Shown here one piece after another: positions 12,739 to 26,531 of a DNA stretch of 64,000 nucleotides; position 1 is the first letter of the stretch; each line of letters begins with the position of its first letter. The notes under the pieces are model-generated. The model was not told where the DNA came from and did not search any database. It worked only from the letters and a program-made list of their open reading frames with translations. Source of the DNA: Setaria digitata (taxonomy: Eukaryota > Nematoda > Chromadorea > Rhabditida > Setariidae); NCBI GenBank assembly GCA_003640385.1, contig RCAB01000045.1, forward strand, positions 124,001 to 188,000, in the 5' to 3' direction. A program made the translations under genes and the position numbers.

Positions 12739-15700
12739 ATGCGAAGTGAAATTCTGATTTATTTATTTGCTTTCTTGCTTTCAAGTAAGCCATTCTTTTT
12801 TCCTCACCATAGTAAAACAAAAAACGCTTCACCAGTCATGTTCCAGTTAATCTTTTTAAATTGTTTTTTTTTTTCTTCACTTTTTAGCTCTGACGTCACA
12901 GAAAATATTTTGCTAGCGAACTTGGATTTATTGAAAAACGTTTCTTATAATGAATGAAATTTTTTTAAGTATAAGTCAGAAGGTAAAGGAAATGACTTTT
13001 TTGTCAAACATTTCAGCTATTACACAAAGTGTTGAATCTGGGAATGATACAGAAAGAGCAACTTCACTACCGTCATTACCACAATCGTCGTTGCTACCTG
13101 TACAACTAAAATCCAGTTTCGAATCAGAAACCAATCGACCATCGTTTGACAAAAGTTTACTGCCATCAGAAACTGTTATGTTGCGTGAAAGAACATTTCC
13201 ATTTCCTGAAATTAAGAGAGCTCGAGAGCTAGGTGCTGCGGATCTCACGAATCCTGAACAAAAATTTCCATTACTTACATTGCCATTTACTACTGAAACC
13301 GATCGCGGTGCAACCGCGACCATAACTTCAGAGATCGATGAGGAGTTTGAATATCCTGATCAACAAAATAGTACGCAGCCAAAGTATGCTTAACATTCTT
13401 CGACCATTTTTATGCTTCTGCTAAAACTTCTTAATTTGCAAGATTTAAAGATTTAGTTATTCGGATATTTCTTAATGATTGTTCCTTTCTTATTTGCTAT
13501 TCATATTTTCACGACATTTCTACCTTAGGACTAATTCCCTTTTCTGATAAAAAAGCTTGGCCAAGGGTATCATGGATACTGTCTTTCTCCTTGTACCAAC
13601 CCTCTCACTGCCATCAGTCTGTTTCACTATTCGTAAATTTAAAAGTGTAAACGCAACTTCAAAGAAGAAGCTCTAATTTGTTTTATTTTCTTATCTTACT
13701 ACTCTTCATTAGAAGAATTTGCATAAAACATAAAAACGAAATACGATGGGAGTTTCTTACTTTACAATTAACAATGTAGGATGCAGCTATTCAATTTTCT
13801 CGAACTACGTGTTACTAGATTTCTTAAAAATTTCAATGGGTGATAATGCACTGTGAAGTGGATCATTGATTTCACTGAAGGTAATATTCCGACTGAAATT
13901 ACTTTTTTTTTCAGTGGTTTTCGTATTCTTGATGAAGAAATTGTGTTTTAGAATTGCTTCCATAGCTACTGGTATTAGTCACAAGAATCACTGCTTTATG
14001 TGAGAAAAGTCAATTCTAGAATGTTTGGAACCAAAAATCCATAAATACCTTCAGAGCATTATCTTTAAATTTCGATTCTCCAACTTGTTCAAATTCGGTT
14101 AAGAGTTCCTATCATTCAGTAGGAACTGTGAGCCCCAACTCCATTAAAGTGATATGGTCTAACAGGGAAATCAAGATCAAATTGGATCTTATATGCTTCT
14201 CCTTTCGCGGCTCTCTTGAACTCGTTAGTTGTTGTGCAACAAATCAATCATAGAATATAACTTGTCCTTTTCCATTCGCTACTAATTCCGAAATTTTGAA
14301 AAGACAAATAGCAACACATAAATATACCAGTATTGAGATTAAAATTAAAAGATTTTTACGAAGGTACAGATTGAAAATTCTGTTTAAATATTAATCCGTT
14401 CATTTCTGAACGTCAAAAGGTTTTTTTAATAATTAGTAAAATTAATTTAGTGCAAATTTTTCAAAAATATTTCTGAACGCTCGAAAGAAGACGGAATGAT
14501 ACTGAACATTTATGTATTCTTCCCGTCTATGATTCGTCTCTCCTTTTTTTACTTCCTTGTCCAAAAAAGAAAGCAAAGAAAAAATTTCACTTTCGCATAT
14601 TTTTTTTTTTTTACATAGTTTAATCTCCAGAAAATCTTCGTCGTGCAATAATTTATTTCAAATGTCACATTAATTATCGCTCATAATTAAAAATGCCGTC
14701 ACAACTGACCTTCCTTGTACCATTTGTCAGAGGTCTATTTTTCGAGAACATCATTTAAGGATTAGTAGATAAAAAGAAACGAAGGTATGATGAGTATGAA
14801 ACTAGAGAAAATATAAAACTTAATCCTTTTTTTCTAGAAAGCAATAATTTTTGATTAGCGACTTAGAAGAGTAGAAGGTGATATGAATCTTTTTCTTAAA
14901 ATATTTAAAAGAGGTTATGAAATGAGTAACATGATATTACTCGTTTAAAAATCCATTCTACTTGCTTGCAACTGAACTCGAATTCATTTGTCACTTTCAT
15001 CTTACTTCCCTAAATTAATAATATTTTTTGTTTACAGGACAGACAAAGATGAAGTAAAAGAAATATCAACTCTGGAGGGAATAGAAGTACCACAGGTGGA
15101 TTTGATGCTCAAATCAACAAGAAGGACCGATGATAAAACTGATGAAAGTATGGACGACACGTTGCCTCCAGAGGTACCAATTGCAGGCTGAGGATTACTT
15201 GACACTAGTTATAATACTGTACGGTGTTCTGAAACCACTACAATTTGAACGACTACAAACTTCAAGTGACAAGAAACATTTATTGTTTCTTATCAACTTA
15301 ATTTCTGTCTTTCTAAATTTCACTTTTAAATTAAAAATTTATACTTCCAGTTCCAGCTATTTTTTTCTTTTGATATATTCTATCTGATAAAAAGGAACAC
15401 TTGCTTACCAGGTGTTGTATATATATATATATTTTAAATAACCACTTCAACCTAAATCAGTAGAAAGAATGAGCTAAAATCTTTAAAGTAATTAATTTTT
15501 TTGAAACTAGTTTTTTTTTTTTATAACTTACCATTGTTAGTTTCGGTAATTTCGCTTCATAAGATCAACTGAAAAGATTGTTCTTATTTTTCCTTCCCCT
15601 CCTTATTACTGATTGTCCTTTTTGATATATTCATGGGTGTCAGCTGCACACATTTAAATAACAAACGTCATTACAGCATTGAAGTTGTTTTGGCATTACT

Positions 15701-18700
15701 TGAACAAGTGGAAAAAAAAAGGAATCAGGAATTTTAGTTAGGCGTTAAAGTTGCCTTCCTTTTCTTAGAAAGAAAATTAATGTCAGTTCTGTCGCTATTA
15801 TTATTTTGTTACCATAATTTACAAGCATTTTTAAAAAAGAATAGTTCATTCTAAAAAAAGTGAAGCTTTTCTACATCAAATTTTACCACCTAAAAATGCT
15901 CACTGAAACTTTCAGGTTAGAGCAGCAGATCCATTTGCAACAACAGTCACTGAGGATTTGACACTATTCACTTCTCAAGAAAACATAACTAACATAATCC
16001 AGAATAATTTCGATTCAAAGTTGAATTCACCAGGTGCTAATAATTTCGGGAATAATTCTGATGATGCAAATACTTCAAAAGCAATAGAAGTGGGTCAGAC
16101 AGATGCGCTTGAGAAGGATTTTGTCACTGTTGATGTGGGCATTGTATTCACCACTTCATCATCGTCGTCACCAGAATTTGAACATGAGACGATCATGATC
16201 GGGACTTCAGATGGTACTACGACAGTGCCAGAAATTTCAAGCTTCCGTCAAGAGATGACTGAAGAAATAAAAGTCGCTGTACCTGAAGAGCAAGGAAAGA
16301 ACACTGCTCTCTATAGTGCGGATGTGTTTGGAAGTTCGTTACTGAAACTGCTTTTGTCTACATAAAAACAATACACTATCTCGATTGACAAGGAAAATGT
16401 TTGGAACAGATGAAAAAATTAATTTAAAAAATCGGTTGAATCATTTGAAAATTGCAGTAAGCACAAAAATTCAAACATGACTTTCTTGGGGACTAAATAA
16501 AAATTTAATTTTTTGATCGATTTTTAGTGGATTTCTTTGTTATTAATTTCAATTTCTGATTACCTTTGAAGACTTGTGTCATTTTTCAGCACCAACTATG
16601 GAACCAGTGCCAAACGTTTTCGTTGCTACCACAGGTGATACCAGTTTGTTAGCGGAACAAACCACAGGTATCAGAAATAAAGCGTATTATTTAATCAACA
16701 TATTTCACAAAAAAAAAACTTTTATTTTTTCATTTACATTTCTGATAGATTTCAGTCAGTATTTTACAGTTCTATTCTTCCGGAAATTCCACTGTTTCAC
16801 TGAGTCGTATCTCACACATTTAGTTTAGAAGGAACATGGAAAGAGCTGCAAGGGACTAGTGAAAATTTACCTGGCCAAACTATTATATAGTGTTTTTTTC
16901 TTTTTTTTTTCAAGAGAGAAAATCCATTATCGAAACATGTCTTGGATTTTCGGAATAAAACTTTTAAGTGCTTTCCTTCTCTGGAAACACAGTGAACATT
17001 GCTNACATGTCTTTGATTCTCGGAATAAAACTTTTAAGTGCTTTCCTTCTCTGGAAACACAGTGAACATTGCTCTGGTAAGCGTGAAATCACAATTCACA
17101 AATGTTCATCTGAATTTTCACTTGTTGCAGCGACTGAATCAATCCCAACAGTTGAATTGGTCCCAACAGTAACTTTGTTAGAAGTTCATTCACCGTCACA
17201 TCACGTATCAGCCGATGTCTTCTCTACAGAACCATCAACCACTCCGTTTGTTGAAATGAAACAGGAATCAGAAATGTCGAAATTCTCTACCACTTTAGCT
17301 AAAGTATGACTTTTTATTCGATACTATCTTCCTTCAATGACTAAAGAATAGTTTTTTAAAGATCAAATGCTCACATCTGAGCTGATAATGTGAGTTGAAT
17401 CAATAGTTTTCGTTTAAATAGACGTGGAGTCATAATCCAAATAATAAGATGAAACAATTAGATTCAAGAAAGTTTCGTTCTTAATCATTAACCTAATCTA
17501 CGAAATGTTCATTTTAGTTGCTTCCAACAACAACTGCATTCAACTTTGCTGAAACTCTTGAAAATGAACAGGAACAGGTGCATGAAGATGAGAATCTGTT
17601 TGTTGGTGATAAAGCATTATTTAATCAAGCAGAGTTTATGAAGGCATCTCAAGATTCCAGTACCATATCTGCTTTCAGCACTACGACTGAAGTAAGTCCT
17701 CTTCAGAATCCTATTTTACTTCATATGAAAGTCAAACAAACATGAAAATGAATGATTTGACGATAGAAATAAAGTTAATTCATAGGGAAATGGAATAATG
17801 GGTAACGACAAGCTTCTTCTAGAATCTTACACTTAGTTATATCTAGCCTTCGCTTTAGAATCACACTTTTGATCAAGAGAACGATCCCGATATTCCGGGA
17901 TATACGGATAAAAACAAGTGAATAAATAACCAAGAACTCGGGTCTGGTGATCCCGATATTGCAGTTCTTGATCACTCCTCAAGTTCAGTAACCACCTAAT
18001 TAACACTACAAGTCTCCCAAGTTTTGGATGTTGTTTGTAGAGTTGGAACTCAGAACATCACTACTCGACTTTATTATGATCCTTTACGAAATAAAAAGAT
18101 ATTTAATGCATTATGATCCATTAGATTTCAGTGGTAAAAATCTGGAATAACAGAACACTTGATTGCTTTTTTCTTTGAAAATTTTTCCTCACCTAATAAA
18201 AACCTTCTAGAATTTCTTTATCCACCTTCTATATTTGTTTACTTTTTTGCACAACTTCAGGAATTTTATTTTTCGTTATTTAAAGCATTTCAGTTTGAAT
18301 TTTTGAATTCAAAAAATTAAAAAATTGGTTTACCTTTTGAATTTTAGTAATAATCTGATTTATAAGTTAAGAGATTTAAAGAATAACAAAAATACTGCAG
18401 ATAAAATGTTTTTTTTGCAAGTGCAGATTTGTGGGCTTAGCTTTGAAAGGTTTAGGCTAGTAGGACTAAAGTTGAAAGTTGTTTAAATCCCATGTCAATA
18501 CATTTTATACAGTTTTATTAAGATTTTTTAATCTTTCTGCAACTTAAATGAAAGCAATTTCAGCAGTTTTCAAATTAATCTTTAATGTGCCAATATGCGA
18601 AGAAACAAATAACATTTTTAGAATTCTGAAGAAAACTTCGGTGTCCCTGGTTTTTCACGAATTGAAAGACCAGGACCAGAAGCTACAGAAGAAATCAGTC

Positions 18701-21700
18701 AAGCGGTAAAATTATTTCTTTCTAATTTCATAAACCTCAAAAGTTCATAGCATCTTGGAAATTGAATTTTAGTGAACTAACCTAAAGTACAGATGGAAGA
18801 AAGTTAAAGAAATTCCAGTTTTTATGTATATAGATTAAGCATTAGTGTTTATTTGGAAAACAGTCCAAAATTTTTCGAAGCAGTTTACAAAGCGTATAAA
18901 GTCGTTTTGGACGGCCGGCCTCTCGACTGCCAAAATTCTCGGGTTTTTTCGAAATGCATTTTTAGCTTTGTATATTTGGCATTCTCAATATGTTCGTAAT
19001 TTTTTTATTAGTTTACGGTGGAAGTAACGAGTAAAAGAAGTTTTTCCAAGGAAAGCAAAAACGATTTAGTTTATACCACGAAATAAGTACAAAATCTTTC
19101 AGGAAGCTGACGCTGCAGCACACAGCCCTTCAGCACAGTCCTCGAACATCGGACCTGAGGTGGGCCATCTTTTGTTATATCCACTGTGAATGAAAATGTC
19201 TTTGGCACTGGCTTCATCTTTTGTCTTGGTACTATCTGACTTGGAGAAGGAACTAGTCAAGTTGAAATGGAAAAGGATTCTTCCTTTCTAATGCGTTCTA
19301 AAAATTATTTGCTATGGCAAGTGACAAATGAAAACCCTTAAGAAATTAGGGCAAAACACATTGCGGACAGTCAGAATTCATATTTAGATATTTTTTGTCC
19401 TCACTTATCATAGGAATACAGTTAGGCTGAAGGAAATCATTAGAAAGCAAAAATAAAACAATCATTGTGGCTATTACAGGTGCAGACAGGTATACCGGTT
19501 GGTATAACTGGAGATCATAAAAATCTTGACGAACATCAGAACGGTAAATTATTCCAGCAGTAAATTGTTGTCTTTTAAGTAAAACTTGGAAACTTCAAAT
19601 ATTTTTTTGAAGTATTTATATTTCAGACCAATTGATTTTATGTTTTATTCAGAATATATAGCTTAAGCGGATTTTTAATGCGGAAGAAAACTGGCACTGA
19701 AAGTAGCAGTTAAACCTTTTTTTATGATAATGATTATCGCAATATAATTAACATATAAGCCATGCTGCTTAATCTTCCAAGGCACAAAAAATAATAATTA
19801 TGTGAATTTCACAGGTAAACAAACTTCAATTGAGGAATTACACACAACAGGAAATTCATTCGAAGAGAGCAGTGAGTTAAAAGATATTTCAGTGGTTGAT
19901 GATACGTTTCATGTCCAAACAGGTAGGTATCTTTTCATTTTCTTTGGAACCAGTAGGCATTTTCTTTCACTCATCTGTGAAGAGCAGAAAGTATAGAATT
20001 AATGAGAAAATTTCAGTTTTTTTCAGTTTAGCCATGCTGAGAAAGAAGTGAAGCTTTTTAGGAATCAAAGCAGCAGATCAAACACTGAGTCCTGTCACTG
20101 ACGAGCGAAAATCAGAACTAGGACCAACAGTACAACCTGAACCACCACGTGAACCTGTTCCAGAGATCAGCGGATTAGGAACACCGGAAGCAAATCTTGA
20201 ACCAAATGTGAGCGGTTCTGAACCCGAATCTGCTACAGAATCAAACGGTAACTGGAGAATAGTTCAATTAACGACTGAGTACAGTTCACTTAATTGTTCC
20301 ATAAATTTTTTTTAAGGTCCTAGAAGTAATGAAGATGATTCAAATGGTATCTTGCATACTCATCACACGCACGTCACTGATTCTCGTGATGGTCAGTTCT
20401 GTTCCGTTCCTTTATTACTTATTTCACTTTAATAGATTACTTATCGTATTCCTTAGCAACGTACAGTGTATAGTATTCTTCAGGAGAAGCTATAAGCACT
20501 ATAGCATTTGTTATTAGGCCTGAAGTACTGAAAACTTTCTAGTAAAACAGAGGTTACCTAAATAATTCATCGAGTTACCAGAAGGTTAACAAAGAGTTGA
20601 CTTCTTTTTTGATATTTTCAGTGCCTGATTTAACAGTGTCATTTTCCACCATTTAAAAATGCCAAATGAAGTTTTTAAAATTTATAATTTGAATTCAGCA
20701 ATCTTCAAAAATAAGCGGGAGAAGGTTTCTTTCATTCATTCATCGCCATTTATGGATCTTAAAAGTATTTTTTTTAGACTGAATAATCATAATGCATTTA
20801 TTTTTTCATCCTTCCAGTTATATCTTGTTTTTTCCTTCTCTTTTCCTTTCTACATTTTTCAAAGGCTGTTCTAAGAATCTGATGCCGTTTTCAGCTAAGG
20901 AAGGAACCTACAAAACACCATTCTCATTCCGCATCACCAGCATCGATTATATTCCAGAATTCAGTGACCTGAACAGCGGGAAATACAAGAAACTGCGAGA
21001 TCAGCTTTTACCAGATGTAAAATGTCATATATATCAGTGGATATTTCAAAATAATTTGTCTGTTATGGATGAATGACAGGCGCATTTTCTTCTCCAGCCA
21101 GCAGAATACTCCTAGGGAACTGCTGAAACTGTCACATAATAGTTACGTAGATGACATTCCCGGAGAAGAAATGGCACTCACGTGATATGCACACAGTTCA
21201 CCCATTCTCGAAGTTATGTCGTACTTCGAAATGTCTTGAGTAGTTATTCAGTTTCACACTTTCAGCTGGAAGAAATATTTGGATCAATATTTGGACACAT
21301 ATATGAGGGCACACACCTGGTGAGCTTTTTGAAAGGTAGTGTGGTGGTGGACGGTATTGTATATACATCAGCAAAACCCGACGATATGGAGCAGTTGGCG
21401 ACGGAATTCGAACAGCAAATTACTGCAAAAAATTTACAGATTGGTGGTAATGATGTGGACGCACGATCGATCGCACTTGATGGTACGTTTCATGCTCTTC
21501 ATGTGAATTCTACGGAATTTCGTTGACTGAGACACGAAAACTACTCTTCAAGAATATTCTTTTAGGCACCAGGTTTCAAGTAAATCAGCATATTGCTTGT
21601 TAATTAATTGGCAGTAATTAGTGACAATATTACTGACATAATGCTTCCAGGATATGTCTCGAAGAACTACGTAGAGAGAATACATGAAGGTTACACGTCA

Positions 21701-23094
21701 GGTAGCACGTCGTCTTACATTGTTGGAGGTGGTATAGCTATTGGTATTTTGGCTATACTGCTAATAGCATTTACTGTTATCGCTGTGAGTTCGATCTATT
21801 TCTTCCTCCATTACAATTCCCTTTAATTGCTTTTCTTTCAAATAGTTATAATTAATCCTAAGTTTTAATTTATCCCAAATAATTTGCTCAAAAAAAATGC
21901 TGACAGCCTTAGCAAAAGTCTCACTACATAAGCTTGCAGTTAATAGCTTGGAACTGTAGAATATGGCGAAGTGATGATTATCTTTTTCAACCCTATTCCT
22001 CCCAATTTCTTTTCTTTTTCGAATGATATTCATAGAACTGAGCAATGATTTCCCTAAATCTTTGATATCCTATCCCGATTTGTCCAAACAATTATTTTAA
22101 ACAGTGGCTTAACATGACCATATTTATTTTTATATTTCAGAGTCGTAAAACGGACTATCCTTTCGTAAGCGTAACTATTGTACCATTTTCGTCTTACAGG
22201 AAAAAACTAACGCAAACTAATTAAATATTTTGAGACCTAATAACTAACTATTAAACATTCATGAAAATCTTAAGATAGAACATGCTAATTATAACTGATT
22301 TAGCAATACATTCTTTCTCTTCCTTTCCTGCATGACGACTGCATCACAATTACAACTAGCGACTGAAGAAGGTGGATACCTGGATCACGAATGCACATTT
22401 AAAACTAAATTAACAACTGAGGAGCTAAATATTCAAATTACTTCCGGTGGAAGAATTGTTAGAACTGATGAAATGCTCAGTTACAGATGAATAACAGGCG
22501 AACGAACGGTACAATGAAGTTGAAAGAAGAAAACATAGCGATGGCCGAGGACAGTCGCTCTATGTGGCAGAGCGCCACAGCGCCAGTAAACCTGTGCGTT
22601 TTATGCTTGTGTGAATCTGTGCTCGATTCGATAGGTTATGATTAGTGACCAAAATTAGCGGCTGTTGTTGATCCAAATTTACCAGATATTGCTCCAGAAA
22701 TTCTGGAATCTTAAGTTCCACTCTTTTTCTGCACTTTACATGGATCCGTTCACAAAATCTCACCTAGAAACCTTATCAGAACATTAGATTGGTAACAGGC
22801 GGATGTCGAAATGTGACAAATATTAATGTGTTGGCCATAATATCAGATGATGTACGATTTAACTGGGCAAGGTGAGACTACATAGCACTTGATAAACTGA
22901 TAAATTTATTAGGTCCACGTACGTACGTGAGGTAACGTGTTGAATATTGATGTTTTAGGATGGGTTACGGAAACGGTCGCACGATACAAGGAGGGACTAC
23001 AACCAATACGCAACCGCCGATGGTAATGATTGGTTCGCAAATGACTGCAGTGAATACGCATGCAGCTGCACGCGCTATGCAGCCTCGCCCGTAG
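12739..23094 (+). CDS. SEA-domain mucin-like type I membrane protein
   Basis: Twenty exons join in phase to 931 aa: 12739-12784, 13017-13383, 15038-15173, 15916-16333, 16590-16667, 17131-17303, 17518-17691, 18622-18705, 19103-19159, 19480-19543, 19815-19922, 20062-20247, 20317-20391, 20895-21016, 21266-21482, 21615-21784, 22141-22164, 22498-22585, 22799-22871, 22959-23094. Exon 1 encodes a signal peptide (MRSEILIYLFAFLLS). Residues about 17-655 are rich in Ser, Thr, Pro and Glu, as in mucin stalks. A SEA domain follows at about 657-770 (FRITSIDYIPEF, then LEEIFGSIFG). It contains G-SVVV at G720/S721, the known SEA self-cleavage motif. One transmembrane helix lies at about 803-825 (IVGGGIAIGILAILLIAF), then a tail of about 105 aa. 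Least certain are the 16333 donor (GTTCGT) and the 24-nt exon 22141-22164. I do not recognise a named orthologue. Function is inferred only as a heavily O-glycosylated surface protein that could shed its ectodomain. Confidence 0.8.
15415..15436. repeat. Short TA microsatellite
   Basis: A run of about nine TA units follows GTTG within the intron between exons 3 and 4 of the SEA-domain gene. Confidence 0.8.
16935..17073. repeat. 69-bp duplication flanking an N (17004)
   Basis: Bases 16935-17003 and 17005-17073 are near-identical; two differences are visible near the start. A single N lies exactly between them. This is the pattern left when two overlapping contig ends, or two haplotypes, are placed end to end. 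It lies in the intron between SEA-gene exons 16590-16667 and 17131-17303, so it does not change the protein. Confidence 0.85.
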
Positions 23095-26000
23095 GCGACT
23101 AGTAGTGCTTTCTTACTTTGCTATCTTTAATTAATTTAATTTTTGATTCGTTGCATTCCTTTGCATTCTTCAAGTTTTTGCTTGCCAATGTTTGGTTTTT
23201 CATGTTGCTTGCATGATCTGCGCGTGTTGAAGATTCCATTCAAACAAACCACTTCAGAGCATTCGAGGTTTCTTAGTTTCAAAGCAAAGACTTACAAGTT
23301 CGGTTCCAAATAGAAAATGTTTAAATGAGCGAAGTAGATTTGACGTTCTTTTATTTCGTCTCGAGGACAGATCCTTTCCAATTGATCTCTTTCTAAACAT
23401 CAGAAGTCAAAATTTATTTTGTTCACTGTTACCGATCTGTGAATTTGTTTTCGAACAACATCCCTCATTTCTTATTCAGTTCCAATCAAGCTCGAGAAGC
23501 CGATTTCGTTCATTTTTCTTCTAAGTAAAAAAAAATTTTCAATCTTATTCATTCTTCGGATTTAGATGATTTTTTTTTTTTGAATTCTAGTCACTGTAGT
23601 TTAAAATCAATCACTGAAACATGTGGAAAGGGAAGAAAGAAGGAAATTATCTCCAGTTTATCTCCACCATAAATAAATCTTGTGTAAATTTTTGCAAAAT
23701 TTATTTTTGTTTTCATTCTGTTTGAAAATGTTTTAAATTTTACGCTCAGTAATTTTTACGATGTTAAAGCATATTCTATAATTGCAGTAGGTTACCTTTA
23801 TAACTAATCCTTTCTACTTACTTCAACTGCATCACAATTTTATAGAATTTTTTTCAATCTTTTTTTACTTAAATTTCCAAATTTCGGACGACTTTTTCCA
23901 ATGTTTAACAACAAATGCTTCCTATTTGAACTTCACAGTTACAATTATAGTAATTAATTAGTTTCACTTTTCCCTTTTGCTGGACAGAACTCACTTAATG
24001 TCAAATATAAAAATAACTGAATATTGATCAATATACGATTTCTTATCCAAAAATTAAATATTTAGAAGTAAATCGTAAACATTGATACAACGATTAGTTT
24101 CTTATTGCTTATTATTTACCTGCCTAAATTTTCGAGTTCTAATTAATTCTTAGGAAACTACCGGACGGTATTATTTCTTCAGGTGACGACACATACAGTA
24201 AAGATGGAGACAGACAATGAATAATTTGGCAAATAACCGACAGTATTTAGCTTTAAAAATTTTTACCAGTGGATGATTGTCGTGCTCTGCAATGATGCAG
24301 TGTGAAAAAAAAGCTAGTCCTAGTGCTTAGAATCAATGGAATCTTTTCTTCACACAACTTCTTGAGGAGTCTGCGGAATATTAGATTTTGTTGGGAAATC
24401 ATTTAAGAAATTCATGATTAGATTTTGTCATTTGTTCATTTCTTTCTATTAAGTGTAAGGGTTCGGTAATTTTTGAAATTTTATTAAAAAAAGAATCATT
24501 CGCAGAAGGAGGAAATAACAATGTCCCGTTATGACGGGATGAAGGATATATTCTTATGGCTAATTAGCATATATCTTTCAAATAATTTTACGATCTAATG
24601 AATTACATTTGTCGCTTATCATCTCAGTTCGCTTTTATTTGTACAATTAAGCTGTGTTGTGTCTTTTCTCATTCAGGAATTGTTCATTTACCTTCCCTTA
24701 GTCGGTAGAGTCTACTGATTTCATTTCATAAATCCGTAAAAAATCCAACACTTATGAAAGTAGCAGAGAGTTTCTGGAAAGACAAATTCTTTTAGATATT
24801 AAATTGATATTAAATTGTTTACTGCAAAATTTTTAGATATTAAATTGTTTTTTACTGCAAATATTGCTGTCGTTACACTATTTTACATTCCTTATCGTAG
24901 CACTCAGAACTTAGTTGTGTGAGTTGTAATCATCGTAAAAAGTTTGGCTCAGGAAATAGGCTGGTAAGTTCCATCTCTAACAGCTAGAAAGTAACAGAGG
25001 TAGAACAAATGACTGGTTGACACTTTCTATAGCAGTTGTTTTAGATTTCTTGAGCCAAGCATTCAAACTGCTCTTTACAACTGATCAGGTATCACTTTCA
25101 CTTCCAACTTGAGTTCTAACATGTGTGAACTTGAGATCAAAATATGTGCTGATTCGATTTTCACAGAAATTTAAAAAAGAGTTATTCAGTCAACTTTTGT
25201 TACTGAAATACGTGATGGATTGTTGCACAACCGTCTTATTCTGAAGTTTACATAATCATTCAGCATAAGTTAAAAGAGCGAATGACACTGGTTGATACTT
25301 TCTGTTTGCACCGTTTCGCAGACCCGCGGAACAATACTAAGCAAATTAGGGGAAATTTTATAATAAAATCAAATAATACAAGCTTCAATGTTCAAGTAGC
25401 AGAGTGATAACAGTTCACTTTAGCCAGTGTAATATAATTGTTAGGTTCATTTACCAATGATTAAATTAAACTGAACTCAGAGATTAATCAAGTCTAGAAA
25501 TATTTTGAGAGAGGTTTACAAGAAATGCCATCATGTACATCATTATTGTTGAATACTTCAACTGTATAAATTAATTAATTTTCTTTTTGAATATCCGAAT
25601 AAATTAATTTTATTATGCTTCCGCGAATTCGATAACTATCCACAGTGATATCTCACTGTCTTATTTCGGAATCAGTATTCATTATAAAACTATTTTAAAC
25701 GATCATCTTGCTCTTCAAACTGTATTGTATCTAGTGTCAAGCACTTCATAATTAGTTTTCCATTATACCTGCAATCCAAATACCCTGCATTTCTGAACAA
25801 CCCGTTGGTGTGTGAGTACGACCAAGAATGTGCATGATCACGATTTCACAATTTTCAAATAAGAAACAAAATAAAACTTTATTGACTGGCAACTACCATT
25901 AATGGAATGCATAACCTTTCCAAAAAAAAACTAAGGATAGCTACATTTTGACAGCACAAGATAAAAGAACACAGCGATAATAGCTAAAGAAGAGAGAAAA

Positions 26001-26531
26001 ATTGCATGCTGTACGATGGAAAGGCAACCATGAGATTTATAGGATCTATGGAAAAACAATCAATTTTTAAAAAGAAGGTCAACTGGAACTTGAACGAAAG
26101 CGAAGGTGAAAGAATGCGAAAGATAATGAATTAAGAAAGCATTTTTTTAAAATCTTAGAATCCCTACAGTACAATATAAACCTTATAAATAGTAATTGTT
26201 GATGGAGAAATACAATATAGTATAAGTTACACTAAATACAAGTCGAATGATCTTATTAGGCTATATCTTGACATAATGAGTAGAAGACGATACTACCAAA
26301 TTGCAATAAAAAAAAAGGAACGTTTCTTACGTCTTCTTAAAGCAGGAACTTTTCGTGCAGTTTTCTTGCATCCTCAATTTATTTCAAAAGAAGTAAATTA
26401 ATCATTTCAGTAAGAAGCCTCATTAAAAATGATGCGGATTTAATAATGATAACTAAGAGAATGCTATTTACAAAAGAGAAGTTTGTAACTAAGCTGAACA
26501 CGACATTTTTTATCATTATTACGCCCCAATA
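23095..26531. other. Intergenic, no gene seen
   Basis: This lies between the convergent ends of the SEA-domain gene and the phosphatidylinositol synthase gene. No phased exon set was found on either strand. A near-repeat built on TTTTAGATATTAAATTG occurs around 24790-24860, and a small CCCGT..ACGGG hairpin is at 24523-24540. Both look trivial. Confidence 0.55.

Noticed and set aside
12950..13016. ATG at 12950 as the start of the SEA-gene ectodomain exon
   Set aside because: Splicing the signal-peptide exon 12739-12784 to 13017 keeps phase and supplies the needed signal peptide, so the upstream extension is intron.
16859..17309. Two ORFs containing an undetermined residue around the N at 17004
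   Set aside because: They arise from the duplicated contig-end sequence in an intron; only 17131-17303 is a real exon of the SEA gene.
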